From NCBI RefSeq assembly GCF_004353505.1, contig NZ_SMNQ01000001.1:1-64000 (forward strand): DNA of 64,000 bases. Direction: 5' to 3'. This document shows positions 9,621-17,786 of this stretch, piece after piece. The stretch comes from Streptomyces sp. WAC05374 (GTDB lineage: Bacteria > Actinomycetota > Actinomycetes > Streptomycetales > Streptomycetaceae). Position 1 is the stretch's first letter. The number at the start of each line of letters is the position of its first letter. The notes beneath the pieces were generated by a model. The model was not told the origin of the DNA. It saw nothing but the letters and a program-made list of their open reading frames with translations, and did not search any database. Both the position numbers and the translations under genes were made by a program.

Positions 9621-10414
9621 TGCATCGTTCCTGTCTCGTATGGGGAAGTCGAACCATACGACGCTCGCCGCCGTGGGGCTCTGCCGCCCCGGGCTCCGAC
9701 CTGCGAGTACGCAGCGTGTCCCGCAAGCCCCGTCCCATCAAGGGTGCGCCACCCGCCTCCTGCGCGCGTTACTCGTCCTGACGAACCTCGAAGTCAACCA
9801 GTGACGGACGATCTTCTCTGCGGACTCAAGCCCACGACCAGCACAAGCACCCCGAGGACCGGACACACCAGCCCATTGAACTGCGACTTCAAGTTGGCGG
9901 AGGCTCAGTGCTGTCCACCCTGGCCGACACCGTCTCCGGGAGGCAAGCTGAACCGGATCATCAGTCAGCTACCCTCCGGCTACGCCGCCCCGTTCGGCAA
10001 AGCGGAAAATCGATGACTGATCTAAAAAGTGCGCCCGTCCGGCGGGACAAGGCCCTCCCGGGGCAGAGCCCTCTGCGGTTCGCGCCAAGAGGTCCTTGGC
10101 CGGGCGAGCTATCGCCGGTCAGACCGGCAGCCGGGAAACAAAGTGTTGCGCGGGGCGCGTACCGGTCGCCGGTGCGCGTGTCCTCATCTGATCCGACTTA
10201 TGGCGTGTTCCCGTCAAGGGTCTGTCGCAGACCGCCCGAGCGGAAAAGTCTCAGGTGTAGCCCTTCGTGCCGCGCTTCTGCGGCAAGTGGCCTTCGTTCA
10301 GCCTCGGACGGTGGCCGCTGCACCGCTCTCCGCAGTCCAGATCCATGGCCACGGCCGGTCGTCGCGCGCAGGAGCAGGACCGGAGTACCCACTTCGCCCA
10401 GATCGGGAGGTCTC
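9621..10414. other. Long gap, possible decayed sequence
   Basis: About 790 bp without a gene that can be supported. An open frame 9744-10016 exists on the plus strand but has no ribosome site and a composition unlike its neighbours. The segment probably holds the promoter of the leftward gene ending at 9006 and that of the gene at 10415. No repeat or RNA gene was recognised. Confidence 0.35.
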
Positions 10415-11011
10415 ATGCTGGACCCGACTCCTTCGGCTTCGATCGGTCTTCCGCAAATCGGCGCACAGCAGTCGTTCCGTCTGCGTACGACGGGGGGCTG
10501 GCTGGAACTGGCCGGCACGGTCTACCGCCTCACCTACAAGGGCAGCATCACCTACACGGTGAAGGCCAAGCCCGGCGCGGACCCCAAGCAGGCCGTCCTG
10601 CTGGAAGTGGCGCACCTGTCCCTCTCGGCCACAGAACCGACGCTCGGCCGCGTCACCGTCTCCTCCAGCAGCCGCACCGCAAACGTGGATGGAGAACTGC
10701 GCGTGACGCGGGCCGTCCCACTGCGCCTGAGCCACGAGCTGAAGCTCGACTACAAGATCACCGTCGAGCACGGGCCCGAACACCTGCGGCCCTCAGGAGC
10801 TCCCGAGACGCTCGAACTCGAACCGACGGAGCCCTCGATCGCCACCTGCGACGACGTCAAGTGGCGCGCACAGCCGCAGCCCCGGCACCGTGGCGACGAC
10901 GATGAGGTCCATATCTCCAAGTATACGAGCGCCCCCGCTCACCTCGCACACAACTGGGGCAACAGCAACTGGAACTCCGCCGCCCGCTTCGGAGACCTGG
11001 AGCAGGACTAG
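10415..11011 (+). CDS. Hypothetical protein, beta-rich
   Basis: A 198-residue protein of unknown family. The open frame extends far upstream, but ATG 10415 has a GGGAGG ribosome site 5 bp before it and is the convincing start. The middle (residues about 20-130) alternates hydrophobic and polar residues as in beta strands, including AGTVYRLTYKGSITYTVKAK and a later LRLSHELKLDYKITVEH. The C-terminus is charged and ends with asparagine/tryptophan-rich NWGNSNWNSAARFGDLEQD. No signal peptide is visible. The secreted-protein gene 100 bp downstream is on the same strand, so the two may be co-transcribed. Confidence 0.6.
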   Translation: MLDPTPSASIGLPQIGAQQSFRLRTTGGWLELAGTVYRLTYKGSITYTVKAKPGADPKQAVLLEVAHLSLSATEPTLGRVTVSSSSRTANVDGELRVTRAVPLRLSHELKLDYKITVEHGPEHLRPSGAPETLELEPTEPSIATCDDVKWRAQPQPRHRGDDDEVHISKYTSAPAHLAHNWGNSNWNSAARFGDLEQD

Positions 11012-11114
11012 GCCGTTGGCGGGTTGGCCGAAGGTACTGATGGGCCCGCCCGCAGCCGCCGGAGAAGACCTCCTCTAAACCATTCCGGCCGGACGAAACC
11101 CAGAAGGGCATCGG

Positions 11115-11618
11115 ATGAACCGCAAACCGAACTACGCGCTCCGCAGCGCCGCCATCCTGGCCGCAGCAACAGCATTAACCTGCGTGACCTCGACGCCCGT
11201 CCACGCGGACACCGTCAGGCAGTTCCGTGACCTCCGTGTCGCCGGCTGGTTCAACGCGTACAAGGCCACATCGAGCAAGGGAGAAGTGCGCTTCGAGAAG
11301 GACTCCTACGTCGTCAGCGCGCGCGTCTACATTGACTGCCAGGCCGCAGGCCAGTTCCACGCCTTCCTGCGCCACCACTCCCGCGAGCTCTACGGCGGCT
11401 CCGGCCCGTGGCGGGACACCAACGAAGTGACCTGCACAGACTCGGCCACGGCCGAGGGCTGGGTGGCAGGACGCAACTTCCTCCACCCCCGATACGGCAA
11501 GAGCGCGGTAATCCAACTGTGCGTGTCGCACCGGCTCGGCACAGGGTGCAGCGACGAGGTCGAAGTCCTCGACCCGGTCCTCGACCCGGCCATCAGCACC
11601 GGGCCCGCCGCCGACTAG
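11115..11618 (+). CDS. Small secreted hypothetical protein
   Basis: A 167-residue protein with a classical Sec signal peptide: basic start MNRKPNYALR, a hydrophobic core AAILAAATALTCV, and a probable signal peptidase site after PVHA near residue 30. The mature part of about 137 residues contains cysteines in YIDCQAAG, NEVTCTDS, VIQLCVSH and GTGCSDE, which could form two disulfides outside the cell. An AGAAGG ribosome site precedes ATG 11115. Family not recognised; similar small extracytoplasmic proteins are frequent in Streptomyces. Confidence 0.65.
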   Translation: MNRKPNYALRSAAILAAATALTCVTSTPVHADTVRQFRDLRVAGWFNAYKATSSKGEVRFEKDSYVVSARVYIDCQAAGQFHAFLRHHSRELYGGSGPWRDTNEVTCTDSATAEGWVAGRNFLHPRYGKSAVIQLCVSHRLGTGCSDEVEVLDPVLDPAISTGPAAD

Positions 11619-11656
11619 GGCACGATGCCACCGATCGCTAGTGCGATCATGCGTAA

Positions 11657-12052
11657 ATGAACTCTCTCGGCGACGCCCACGTGCGCACCTGGACGCTGCG
11701 CTTCATGGCCCTCCTGGCAGCCGATATCGATGACCAGCTCGTCTGGCTGGGCGAGCGTGAGCTGGACACCAAGGGCGTCGTCGAAGAGGCGGAGTTGCTC
11801 TGCCGCGTCTCCGAAGGTCTCGCGGAGCGCGGAGTCTTCGAGCCCGAGGATCTCGATCGTCTTCGGGACATCGGCTGCCGTCTCGGTGCGATTGATGCCA
11901 CCTGCCGGGACGGCCTCTGGGCCGACGCCCTGGCCACGGATCCGGCCTGGGACGACATACGGTCGCTCGCTCGCCGTTTCCTCCTCACGACGCTGGGCGA
12001 CTGGCGTCAGCCACTGCCGCGCCCCGCGCGGCCGCACACGAGGAACCACTGA
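11657..12052 (+). CDS. Hypothetical helical protein
   Basis: A 131-residue, acidic, mostly helical protein (LLAADIDDQLVWLGERELD; VEEAELLCRVSEGLAERGVF). No signal peptide, membrane segment or known motif is visible. GC bias at third positions is strong in this frame, which supports coding. No clear ribosome site precedes ATG 11657, so translation may start leaderless or at an unrecognised upstream codon. An open frame on the opposite strand covers the same DNA but has poorer codon use and was not adopted. Confidence 0.5.
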   Translation: MNSLGDAHVRTWTLRFMALLAADIDDQLVWLGERELDTKGVVEEAELLCRVSEGLAERGVFEPEDLDRLRDIGCRLGAIDATCRDGLWADALATDPAWDDIRSLARRFLLTTLGDWRQPLPRPARPHTRNH

Positions 12053-12091
12053 CCCGTCCGGACCGGCCTGCGGACCCGGCCGCGATCCCCA

Positions 12092-12409
12092 TCATGCCGG
12101 CCACACCGGGCTCGTCCGCGCGGAGCGATGCGCGAACCGTGCGATCCGGTCACGCCCCGGCACGGGCCCTCGCGGCCGTACGGCCGAGCGCAGCCGGGCG
12201 GCGCGCCGACGGCGCAGCCAGTAGTGCGCCGTCACCACGGCCAGCACGTTCTCCTTCGCGCTGTTCCCGTGGATCGGGTCGGTGTCCGGGCCATGGTCGG
12301 CGAGGTGCACAACGGTGCGCACCTGGCGAGTCGTGTTGCCGGTCATCTGCTCGTTGAGCCGGTAGACGCGCAGCCGGTGCCCGACCAGCGCCCGAGCCCG
12401 GGCGATCAT
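12092..12409 (-). CDS. Hypothetical protein, probably 5'-truncated
   Basis: This 105-residue frame has coding-like character (GHRLRVYRLNEQMTGNTTRQ followed by VRTVVHLADHG). The same frame continues plausibly upstream through LEHLRTDRGDTDASRA without a recognisable start, suggesting that the N-terminus is missing. Its C-terminus is arginine-rich and less protein-like. Family not recognised. It may be a gene remnant; the 330 bp upstream (12410-12743) holds nothing else that can be supported. Confidence 0.35.
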   Translation of the reverse strand: MIARARALVGHRLRVYRLNEQMTGNTTRQVRTVVHLADHGPDTDPIHGNSAKENVLAVVTAHYWLRRRRAARLRSAVRPRGPVPGRDRIARFAHRSARTSPVWPA

Positions 12410-12743
12410 CGCCCGGCTGGCGTCCGTGTCCCCGCGGTCGGTACGCAGGTGCTCTAAGGGCGCGGCTCGGGTTCGCTGCTGCGGTAGGTTTCTCGGACGA
12501 TCCGCGGGTGCGGTGGATCACGTCGGGGAGGGTGCGGGCCTTTATCTGTCCTTCATTGCATGCGGTGGAGTCGTCGTCTCCTGCAATTGCAGTTGGCAGG
12601 TGTGGAGATCTTCCTGCATCTGAGCGGTCGGCGCGGCCGCAGTGACAGCCCTGGCGGTGCAGGTGCACGGATGGGATCCGAACGTCCGCTCGGGCTACCT
12701 GCCCAGCGCCGTTCTGGGCAGCCCGGACACGCTGCAGTAATCA

Positions 12744-13034
12744 GTGCCGCCAGCAGAAGCGACCAACACCACGCCGCCCATCGACCATCGTGCGCCGCTG
12801 GCAATCGTCTGCGCCGACCAGGCACTCCAAACGCGCGAGGTCTATGGCGCCGAGATCCCGGCTGCTGTCCCAGGCCCGCCTGGCCTGCTCGTGCTGCCGG
12901 GACCCAGCGTCCGCCTCAGCCTGACCGCCATCGACCACTTCACCGACGCCTGCCTCCTGGCCGCCGGCCGGCCCTCGGGCGAGTACAACCGTCTTGGACG
13001 TGTCCAAGGCAGGATCTCAAGGGCGGACAGCTGA
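12744..13034 (+). CDS. Possible small hypothetical protein
   Basis: This 96-residue frame from a GTG includes a protein-like central part (APLAIVCADQALQTREVYGA; LLVLPGPSVRLSLTAIDHF) with host-like codon use. The last ~15 residues look unrelated and may follow a rearrangement. A short in-frame tail of another apparent gene (HGWDPNVRSGYLPSAVLGSP) ends just upstream at about 12740, so this may be the second of two truncated genes. No family recognised. Confidence 0.35.
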   Translation: MPPAEATNTTPPIDHRAPLAIVCADQALQTREVYGAEIPAAVPGPPGLLVLPGPSVRLSLTAIDHFTDACLLAAGRPSGEYNRLGRVQGRISRADS

Positions 13035-13154
13035 GCTACACAACCGACCTGCGGTGCAGGTGAGGGGCATCGCAACGACCTCGCGCGGATCCGTCCCCGT
13101 GCCTATGACGGCGGCCGGTCCCTGGCGATCGCCCGGTTCACCGATCGGCCGACC

Positions 13155-13172
13155 TGGTAACATCTGTTACCA
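13155..13172 (+). promoter_or_regulatory. Operator palindrome of Fic/Doc-like TA cassette 1
   Basis: A perfect inverted repeat GGTAACATCTGTTACC (13156-13171), extended by one base pair on each side, ends 8 bp before the antitoxin start codon. It contains a -10-like TAACAT, so binding by the TA complex would block the promoter. The second cassette has the same arms (GGTAAC-N4-GTTACC) at the same distance, which is strong evidence for a conserved autoregulatory operator. No ribosome site fits between palindrome and ATG, suggesting a very short leader or leaderless mRNA. Confidence 0.8.
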
Positions 13173-13179
13173 TCGATGG

Positions 13180-13419
13180 ATGGCGAAAACGCAGATCGGT
13201 GCCCGGGTCGATGCGGAGATCGCGGAGCTCGCCCGAAAGCGGGCAGCAGACCGTGGCATGTCGGTGGGCGACTACCTGGCCCAACTCGTGCTCGAGGACG
13301 CAAGTGGCCTGCGAGCCCGAGCCATGGGAGCCGCGGAACGCTTCCTGACCGAGCACCAAGCCCTGTTCGACGAGGCTGAGCAAGCGGAGCAGTGCGGCAA
13401 GGGGCGACAGGCTGCCTGA
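13180..13419 (+). CDS. Antitoxin of Fic/Doc-like TA cassette 1
   Basis: A 79-residue protein beginning MAKTQIGARVDAEIAELARK, with the short beta strand and two helices of a ribbon-helix-helix DNA-binding fold at the N-terminus (residues about 5-45) and an acidic helical tail (FLTEHQALFDEAEQAEQ) expected to bind the toxin. ATG 13180 matches the start of its paralogue exactly. The stop codon overlaps the toxin ATG (TGATG), giving translational coupling. It should repress its own promoter through the palindrome 8 bp upstream. A longer upstream open frame exists but runs through the operator and is rejected. Confidence 0.8.
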   Translation: MAKTQIGARVDAEIAELARKRAADRGMSVGDYLAQLVLEDASGLRARAMGAAERFLTEHQALFDEAEQAEQCGKGRQAA

Positions 13420-13796
13420 TGAACTTGCATATCGATGTGCCGTGGATCCTCCAGGTCGCTGAGATCGCGGGAGCAGGCGACCCGGCCCCGGACGACTACG
13501 GCGTTCCGGTCGCCGCCTGCGCTCGGCACCAGGCCGAGATGCTGGACCAGCCCGTCTACGACGGCCCCTACGCGCGAGCAGCCGCTTTGGTCCATACCCT
13601 CGGGTGCTGCCGCTGGCTCGAGCGCTCCAACCTGGCGGTCGCGGCAGCCACCGGCGTCATGTACCTCGAAGCCTCAGGCATCTCCGTCAAACCCACCACG
13701 CAGAATGCCGCCGCACTGCGCGACCTACTCCTCGACCCCAAATGCACGGCCAGCCGCATCGCCGCCGAGCTACGAACCTGGCCAACCACCACCTGA
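13419..13796 (+). CDS. Fic/Doc-family-like toxin, cassette 1
   Basis: A 125-residue protein with Doc-like size and helical layout. The region corresponding to the Fic signature HxFx(D/E)GN(K/R)R reads HTLGCCRWLERSNLAVAAAT, followed by VMYLEASG, which matches the FLELNG-type helix end of Doc. The His is kept, but the GNKR phosphate-binding part is not, so classical NMP/phosphoryl transfer is doubtful. Its close paralogue at 29923-30300 has the same altered motif, so the divergence is a family trait and not local damage. It is coupled to the upstream antitoxin. Predicted role: growth-inhibiting toxin in plasmid or element maintenance. Confidence 0.75.
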   Translation: MNLHIDVPWILQVAEIAGAGDPAPDDYGVPVAACARHQAEMLDQPVYDGPYARAAALVHTLGCCRWLERSNLAVAAATGVMYLEASGISVKPTTQNAAALRDLLLDPKCTASRIAAELRTWPTTT

Positions 13797-14297
13797 CCTC
13801 GGTACGTCCAGCCCTGTCCCACTTCGAGCCGCGCCAGGGTTGCTCTGCTCGCACGTGCCACCCGTACCCACTGACTGGGCGACCGGCGAGTGGGGTCGCC
13901 CCGCATAACCGCCGCCCGCAGTCTCGGCGTGTGAGGCATTCTTGCCGATCTTGCCGCGCTCGCGACTCGCTCAGAGCTTGGCCTGGAAAGTGTCCCCAGC
14001 ACGCCTCTCCCCCGTGTCCCTTCGGGCACGGGGCGCCTTCTGGTGACCAAAGCCTTCCGAGCCGCCCGCCTGTCCACCGGACCGGCAGGGAGCGGGGTTG
14101 CGCGCCGCGCGGGCGTGCGGCACTTTCAGCCGCCGGTCCGGGGGCCGGGCGGTGATCGGTGGGATCGCCGCCGCCGTGCGCCCGGCCGCTGGAGGCTCGT
14201 GCTGGGCTGAGTCGAGGAAGGTTGTCGCCGAAGCGGAACTCGCTTCCGCGCGGGGCACCAGGTGGGCGCGTCTTTCTTCCCGCCTCCTTCGCCGCCG
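13797..14297. other. Gap with one hairpin
   Basis: About 500 bp following the toxin gene. Apart from the strong hairpin at 14010-14033 nothing is recognised; overlapping GC-rich open frames have no ribosome sites or family resemblance. Confidence 0.4.
14010..14033 (+). terminator. Strong hairpin, possible terminator
   Basis: CCCCGTG pairs with CACGGGG, and an inner CCC-TTC-GGG closes the loop with one bulged T: ten base pairs in total. There is no T-run, which is usual for Streptomyces terminators. It lies 214 bp after the toxin stop codon. Confidence 0.4.
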
Positions 14298-14486
14298 GTG
14301 AAGGCGCACGCCGTGGTGGCGATCCCCGCCTCGAGGGACGCCTACGCGCGCGGCCTGTACGGGTTCCTGCGCGGACTCGACCAGAAGGGATGCGACGTCC
14401 TCGTCGCGTCCTTGCCGGCGGAGGAGGGCTGGGAGGCGATCGCCAACCGGCTCCGCCGCGCCGCGGGGCCCCGTACCACCGTGTGA
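14298..14486 (+). pseudogene. Remnant of a Sua5/YrdC-like protein C-terminus
   Basis: The frame ending at 14486 reads AHAVVAIPASRDAYARGLYG, then a FLRGLDQKGCDVLVASLP block and EEGWEAIANRLRRAAG. This resembles the C-terminal tail of threonylcarbamoyl-AMP synthase (Sua5/YciO/YrdC) family proteins. Everything upstream, including the catalytic domain, is missing, so it is a fragment left by a rearrangement. The assignment rests on general resemblance only. Confidence 0.45.
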
Positions 14487-14643
14487 CCACCCCGACAGCC
14501 CACCGCTCGCGGGCCGGGGGCCGTGAGCGTGCCGATCCACCGGAGACGACTGCCCCAGCTCCTGACCCACGTCAGCCCGCGGCCTCGCTGGGTTGGCGCG
14601 GGCCGCGGGCTGGACTCGCGGTCGATCTGAGCGAGCGGGGCGG

Positions 14644-15285
14644 TCAGGACGCGGTGGGAGCCGCGACGTCGAGGCCGCGGGTGGCGACGAGCTGGGCGCT
14701 GCCGTCGGCCAGGCGGTAGGACAGGCCCACCACCCCGAGGCGGCCGGCGGCCACCCGCTCGGCCAGGACGTGGGAGCGTTCCAGCAGCAGGTCCACGGTG
14801 TGCTCGATGTGCTCGGCCAGGATCTCCTCAGCGCTCTCGCGTCCGGCGGCGCGGGCTGCCAGCACGCTCGGGGTCACCCGTTCGACGACATCCCGGACGA
14901 AGCCGCCCGGCGTCTGCCCGTTCTCCAGGGCGGAGCAGGCCGCGGCGACGGCGCCGCATGAGTCGTGGCCGAGGACGACGACCAGCGGCGCGTTGAGGAC
15001 GGCCGCGCCGAACTCGATGGAGCCGAGCACCTCCGTACCGGCGACGTGGCCGGCGGTGCGGACGACGAACAGGTCGCCCAGGCCACGGTCGAAGATGATC
15101 TCGGCGGCCAGCCGGGAGTCGGAGCACCCGAACAGCACGGCGAACGGCTTCTGGGACGGTGCGGTTTCGGTGCGGCGGACAGCGTCCTGGTTCGGGTGCT
15201 CGGGAGTGCCGGAGACGAAGCGCTGGTTACCGGCCATGAGCAGCTCGAAGGCGTCGCGGGGTGTCGGGGTCTGGATCTCGGTCAT
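14644..15285 (-). CDS. Beta-class carbonic anhydrase
   Basis: A 213-residue zinc enzyme interconverting CO2 and bicarbonate. The zinc ligands and catalytic dyad of beta-carbonic anhydrases are present: Cys54-x-Asp56-x-Arg58 in GCSDSR, then His107 and Cys110 in LGHDSCGAV. The intervening RTAGHV and SIEFGAAVL segments are also family-typical, and the length is normal. ATG 15285 gives the expected N-terminus (DAFELLMAGNQRFV). It is probably cytoplasmic and stands alone; the divergent 390 bp upstream contains no gene that would suggest a special role such as bicarbonate supply for carboxylases. Confidence 0.92.
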   Translation of the reverse strand: MTEIQTPTPRDAFELLMAGNQRFVSGTPEHPNQDAVRRTETAPSQKPFAVLFGCSDSRLAAEIIFDRGLGDLFVVRTAGHVAGTEVLGSIEFGAAVLNAPLVVVLGHDSCGAVAAACSALENGQTPGGFVRDVVERVTPSVLAARAAGRESAEEILAEHIEHTVDLLLERSHVLAERVAAGRLGVVGLSYRLADGSAQLVATRGLDVAAPTAS

Positions 15286-15675
15286 GACGGCAGCCTACGA
15301 GCGGGCACCAGCCCTGGCACCGCCTGGTCCCGCCCAAGGTCGCCGGGTCGGGCCACGTCGGGCGGCCTGGTCATCACCCCCAGGCCCCGGGCGAGGGCGG
15401 TCTCGGTGCGGAATCTCAGCGCGCGAAGGTGCTGCCCCGCCTCGTATGGTGACCCGTCCGGACTCCGTTCGTCGTCCACGTCCGCACAACGGCCAGGCGC
15501 TGCCCGCACTGTCGGCCGAACGAGGGCGGACTGCCCGGGTCACTCGGCGTCCCCTCCGTCCTCGCCCGGGTCCTTGAACGTACGCAACAGCGCGCCGCGC
15601 GGGGCGGTCGTCGCGCCGGCCTTCTTCGCCTCGACCGCCGGTCGACCAACCGTGGGGCGGGTCGGCTCGGCCCGC
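15286..15675. other. Gap upstream of carbonic anhydrase
   Basis: About 390 bp without a supportable gene. It should contain the leftward carbonic anhydrase promoter, but no confident -35/-10 pair was seen. Confidence 0.35.
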
Positions 15676-16080
15676 TCGTTGCCGCTGGGCTGCGCCGCGC
15701 TGCTCGCCGGGCCGGCGCTGCTGGCGCTGCTGGCGCTGCTGGCGGGCGCACTGTGGGGGGAGCTGCTGCCGCTGGGCGTGCTGAGCGCGCTCGTCGGTGG
15801 CATCGGGGCACGGGCTTGCGTTCCGCAGATCGCCGGCCGCGGTGGCCGTAGCGTCTGAGGCGAACCGGCGGGCGGCTGTGATCTCGGCACTGTTCGTGGT
15901 GGCCTACGCGGGCATCTCGGTTCCGGTCGTCCGCGTGGGACTCCTGGTGGGACCGATCGGCTTTGAGGGCGCCGGCTGGTGTTCATCGCCTGTATGACGC
16001 TTCTGGTGTCGGGCGCGGGCGGGTACTCGCTGCGGCGTCCGGTGCGTGCGACAGCGCCCGATGAGGTGCGCTGGTCCTGA
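15676..16080 (+). pseudogene. MFS transporter, C-terminal remnant with frameshifts
   Basis: These are pieces of the last three to four membrane helices of a major facilitator family transporter. One frame gives LGCAALLAGPALLALLALLA then LLPLGVLSALVGGIG. A second, from about 15815, gives VAVASEANRRAAVISALFVV followed by AYAGISVPVV and LLVGPIGFEGAG. A third, after loss of one base near 15976, gives FIACMTLLVSGAGGYSLRRP and ends at 16080. The N-terminal two thirds are absent, so the gene cannot be functional whatever the cause of the frameshifts. Confidence 0.65.
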
Positions 16081-16366
16081 CGGTGTGGTGGAATTCACGG
16101 TTTCACATTACGTTTTTAGGGTTCCCTTGCGCCATCCTTACGCAGTCTCACGCCAGGCCCCTGCCCGGGCGAAGATTACTGGCCATTCCATAACCGGACA
16201 TAGGGATGCGGCGCACCCGGTCAGAGGCGCTCTCCCCGCAGGTAAGGGGAGGGGAGCGGGACTGCGCCGAGGCGGCCGATATGGCATCGTGACCCCGAGC
16301 CGCCGCGGAATGGTGCTTGTAGGCTGCATATTCCAGCCGGGAAAACCTGCCGCGAAAGGGCGCCGC
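16081..16366 (+). promoter_or_regulatory. Leader region of the sugar operon
   Basis: A 286-bp non-coding leader, locally A+T-richer than its surroundings near 16095-16125 (CATTACGTTTTTAGGG), precedes the six-gene operon. An imperfect hairpin CTCCCC-N8-GGGGAG lies near 16220-16240. Promoter elements are not clear enough to place exactly; the long leader suggests regulation at this point. Confidence 0.35.
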
Positions 16367-17032
16367 ATGGCTGTAGTGCACGCTGCCATTCTCTTCGATC
16401 TCGACGGAACGCTGGTCGACTCCTACGGAGACGCCGAAGACTGCTGGAACGAGTGGGCTGAATCCGTCGGCCTGGGCGACACTTTCGACCTCGCCCCCTT
16501 CTACGGACAGAAACGCGCCGACATTATCCGCACGCTTCTGCCGCACCTGACGCAGCGGGAAATTGACGACCACGCCGAGCGGGTCCGTCAGGCCGAACGG
16601 GTCAGGGTGGACAGAGTCGTCGCTCTCCCCGGAGCGGCCGAGGTGCTGGCCGGCCTGCCTCCCGAGCGGTGGGGGATCGTCACCTCCAACGACACGGAGG
16701 TGGCACAGGCCCGGCTGCGCAGCGCGGGTCTGCCCGTCCCCGACGTCATCGTCAGCGCGGATAACGTGGTCCACCCCAAACCCCACCCCGAAGGATTCCT
16801 CCTCGGCGCCGAAAAACTCGGTTTCGACCCCGCCTCGGCGGTAGGGATCGACGACTCCCCCATCGGTGTCACTGCCGCCAAGGACGCGGGTATGACGGTC
16901 GTCGCCGTGCGTTTCCGGCACGACGTGAGCGAACTGCGCAATGCCCACGTGGTCGCCGACGGAGTCAAATCCATCGAGTTCCGTACGCAGCCTGACGGCA
17001 TCACCCTCGCCATCGACGGAGTCGCCCTGTGA
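16367..17032 (+). CDS. HAD-superfamily sugar-phosphate phosphatase/mutase
   Basis: A 221-residue HAD hydrolase, first gene of a six-gene operon. Motif I is [11 protein letters not shown] (Asp11 nucleophile, Asp13 acid/base), motif II is the Ser in IVTSND, the conserved Lys is in KPHPEGF, and motif III is GIDDSPIGV. The helical cap between motifs I and II identifies subclass I, as in beta-phosphoglucomutase and 2-deoxyglucose- or glycerol-phosphate phosphatases. ATG 16367 has an AAAGGG ribosome site; a longer frame upstream is rejected. The stop overlaps the next start (GTGA). In this context it probably dephosphorylates or isomerises a pentose or related sugar phosphate. Confidence 0.85.
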   Translation: MAVVHAAILFDLDGTLVDSYGDAEDCWNEWAESVGLGDTFDLAPFYGQKRADIIRTLLPHLTQREIDDHAERVRQAERVRVDRVVALPGAAEVLAGLPPERWGIVTSNDTEVAQARLRSAGLPVPDVIVSADNVVHPKPHPEGFLLGAEKLGFDPASAVGIDDSPIGVTAAKDAGMTVVAVRFRHDVSELRNAHVVADGVKSIEFRTQPDGITLAIDGVAL

Positions 17033-17730
17033 ACACCCGAATATCCCCCAGTATTCTCGCCGCCGACTTCACCCGCCTCGCCGAAGAGGCGGCCGCGGTC
17101 GCCGATGACGCCGACCTTCTCCACGTCGACGTCATGGACAACCACTTCGTGCCCAACCTTACGGTCGGGTTACCCGTGGTGGAATCGCTCGTGAAAAACG
17201 CGCGGCTCCCCCTGGACATCCATCTCGGTGTCTCCGACCCCGACCGCTGGGCCCCCGGCTACGCCGAGGTCGGCGCCGGCAGCGTCACCATCCACGCCGA
17301 GGCCACCCAGGCCCCCGTTCGCACGCTGCGGGCCATCCGCGCCGCGGGCGCCCAGGCAGGGCTCGCCCTCAGCCCGGCCACGCCCCTCCAGCCGTACGAG
17401 GGGCTCCTGGACGAGGTCGACACCCTGCTGATCATGACGGTGGAGCCGGGCTTCGGCAGCCAGAAGTTCCTGGACTTCACCCTGGAGAAGGTCCGCCAGG
17501 CCCGCACGCTCATCGACAACGTGCGCCGCTTCAGCGGCCGGGAGGTGCCGCTGTGGCTCCAGGTCGACGGTGGCGTCAACGAAAGCACCATCGCGCGCTG
17601 TGCCGAGGCCGGTGCCGACTCCTTCGTGGCCGGATCGGCGGTCTACGCCGGTGCCGACCCCGGAGCCGCCGTGCGCGCCCTGCGTGCCCGTGCCACCGAA
17701 GGCGCACGCTCGGTCGGCGCCCGCGCCTGA
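17029..17730 (+). CDS. rpe: Ribulose-phosphate 3-epimerase
   Basis: A 233-residue TIM-barrel enzyme interconverting ribulose-5-phosphate and xylulose-5-phosphate (or a related ketose phosphate). Family motifs are in order: [10 protein letters not shown] at the N-terminus, the metal-binding [22 protein letters not shown] (family consensus LDVHLMV), the flexible loop EPGFGSQKF, and VDGGVNEST with the phosphate-binding AGSAVYAG. The GTG start overlaps the HAD stop codon, so the two are coupled. Primary Streptomyces rpe genes usually lie elsewhere, so this is probably a second copy dedicated to the catabolic operon; an allulose- or allose-phosphate epimerase specificity cannot be excluded. Confidence 0.9.
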   Translation: MNTRISPSILAADFTRLAEEAAAVADDADLLHVDVMDNHFVPNLTVGLPVVESLVKNARLPLDIHLGVSDPDRWAPGYAEVGAGSVTIHAEATQAPVRTLRAIRAAGAQAGLALSPATPLQPYEGLLDEVDTLLIMTVEPGFGSQKFLDFTLEKVRQARTLIDNVRRFSGREVPLWLQVDGGVNESTIARCAEAGADSFVAGSAVYAGADPGAAVRALRARATEGARSVGARA

Positions 17731-17786
17731 CAAGGCATCCGGCCACCGACACCACCCCGCACGCTCACGAAGAGGAAGGCACACGC

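Noticed and set aside
12579..12590. 12-bp palindrome CTGCAATTGCAG
   Set aside because: No gene start, second copy or hairpin context was found to give it meaning.
13797..14300. Possible CRISPR-like or RNA structure from repeated GC-rich hairpins
   Set aside because: No direct repeats with spacers; only one strong hairpin, reported as a possible terminator.
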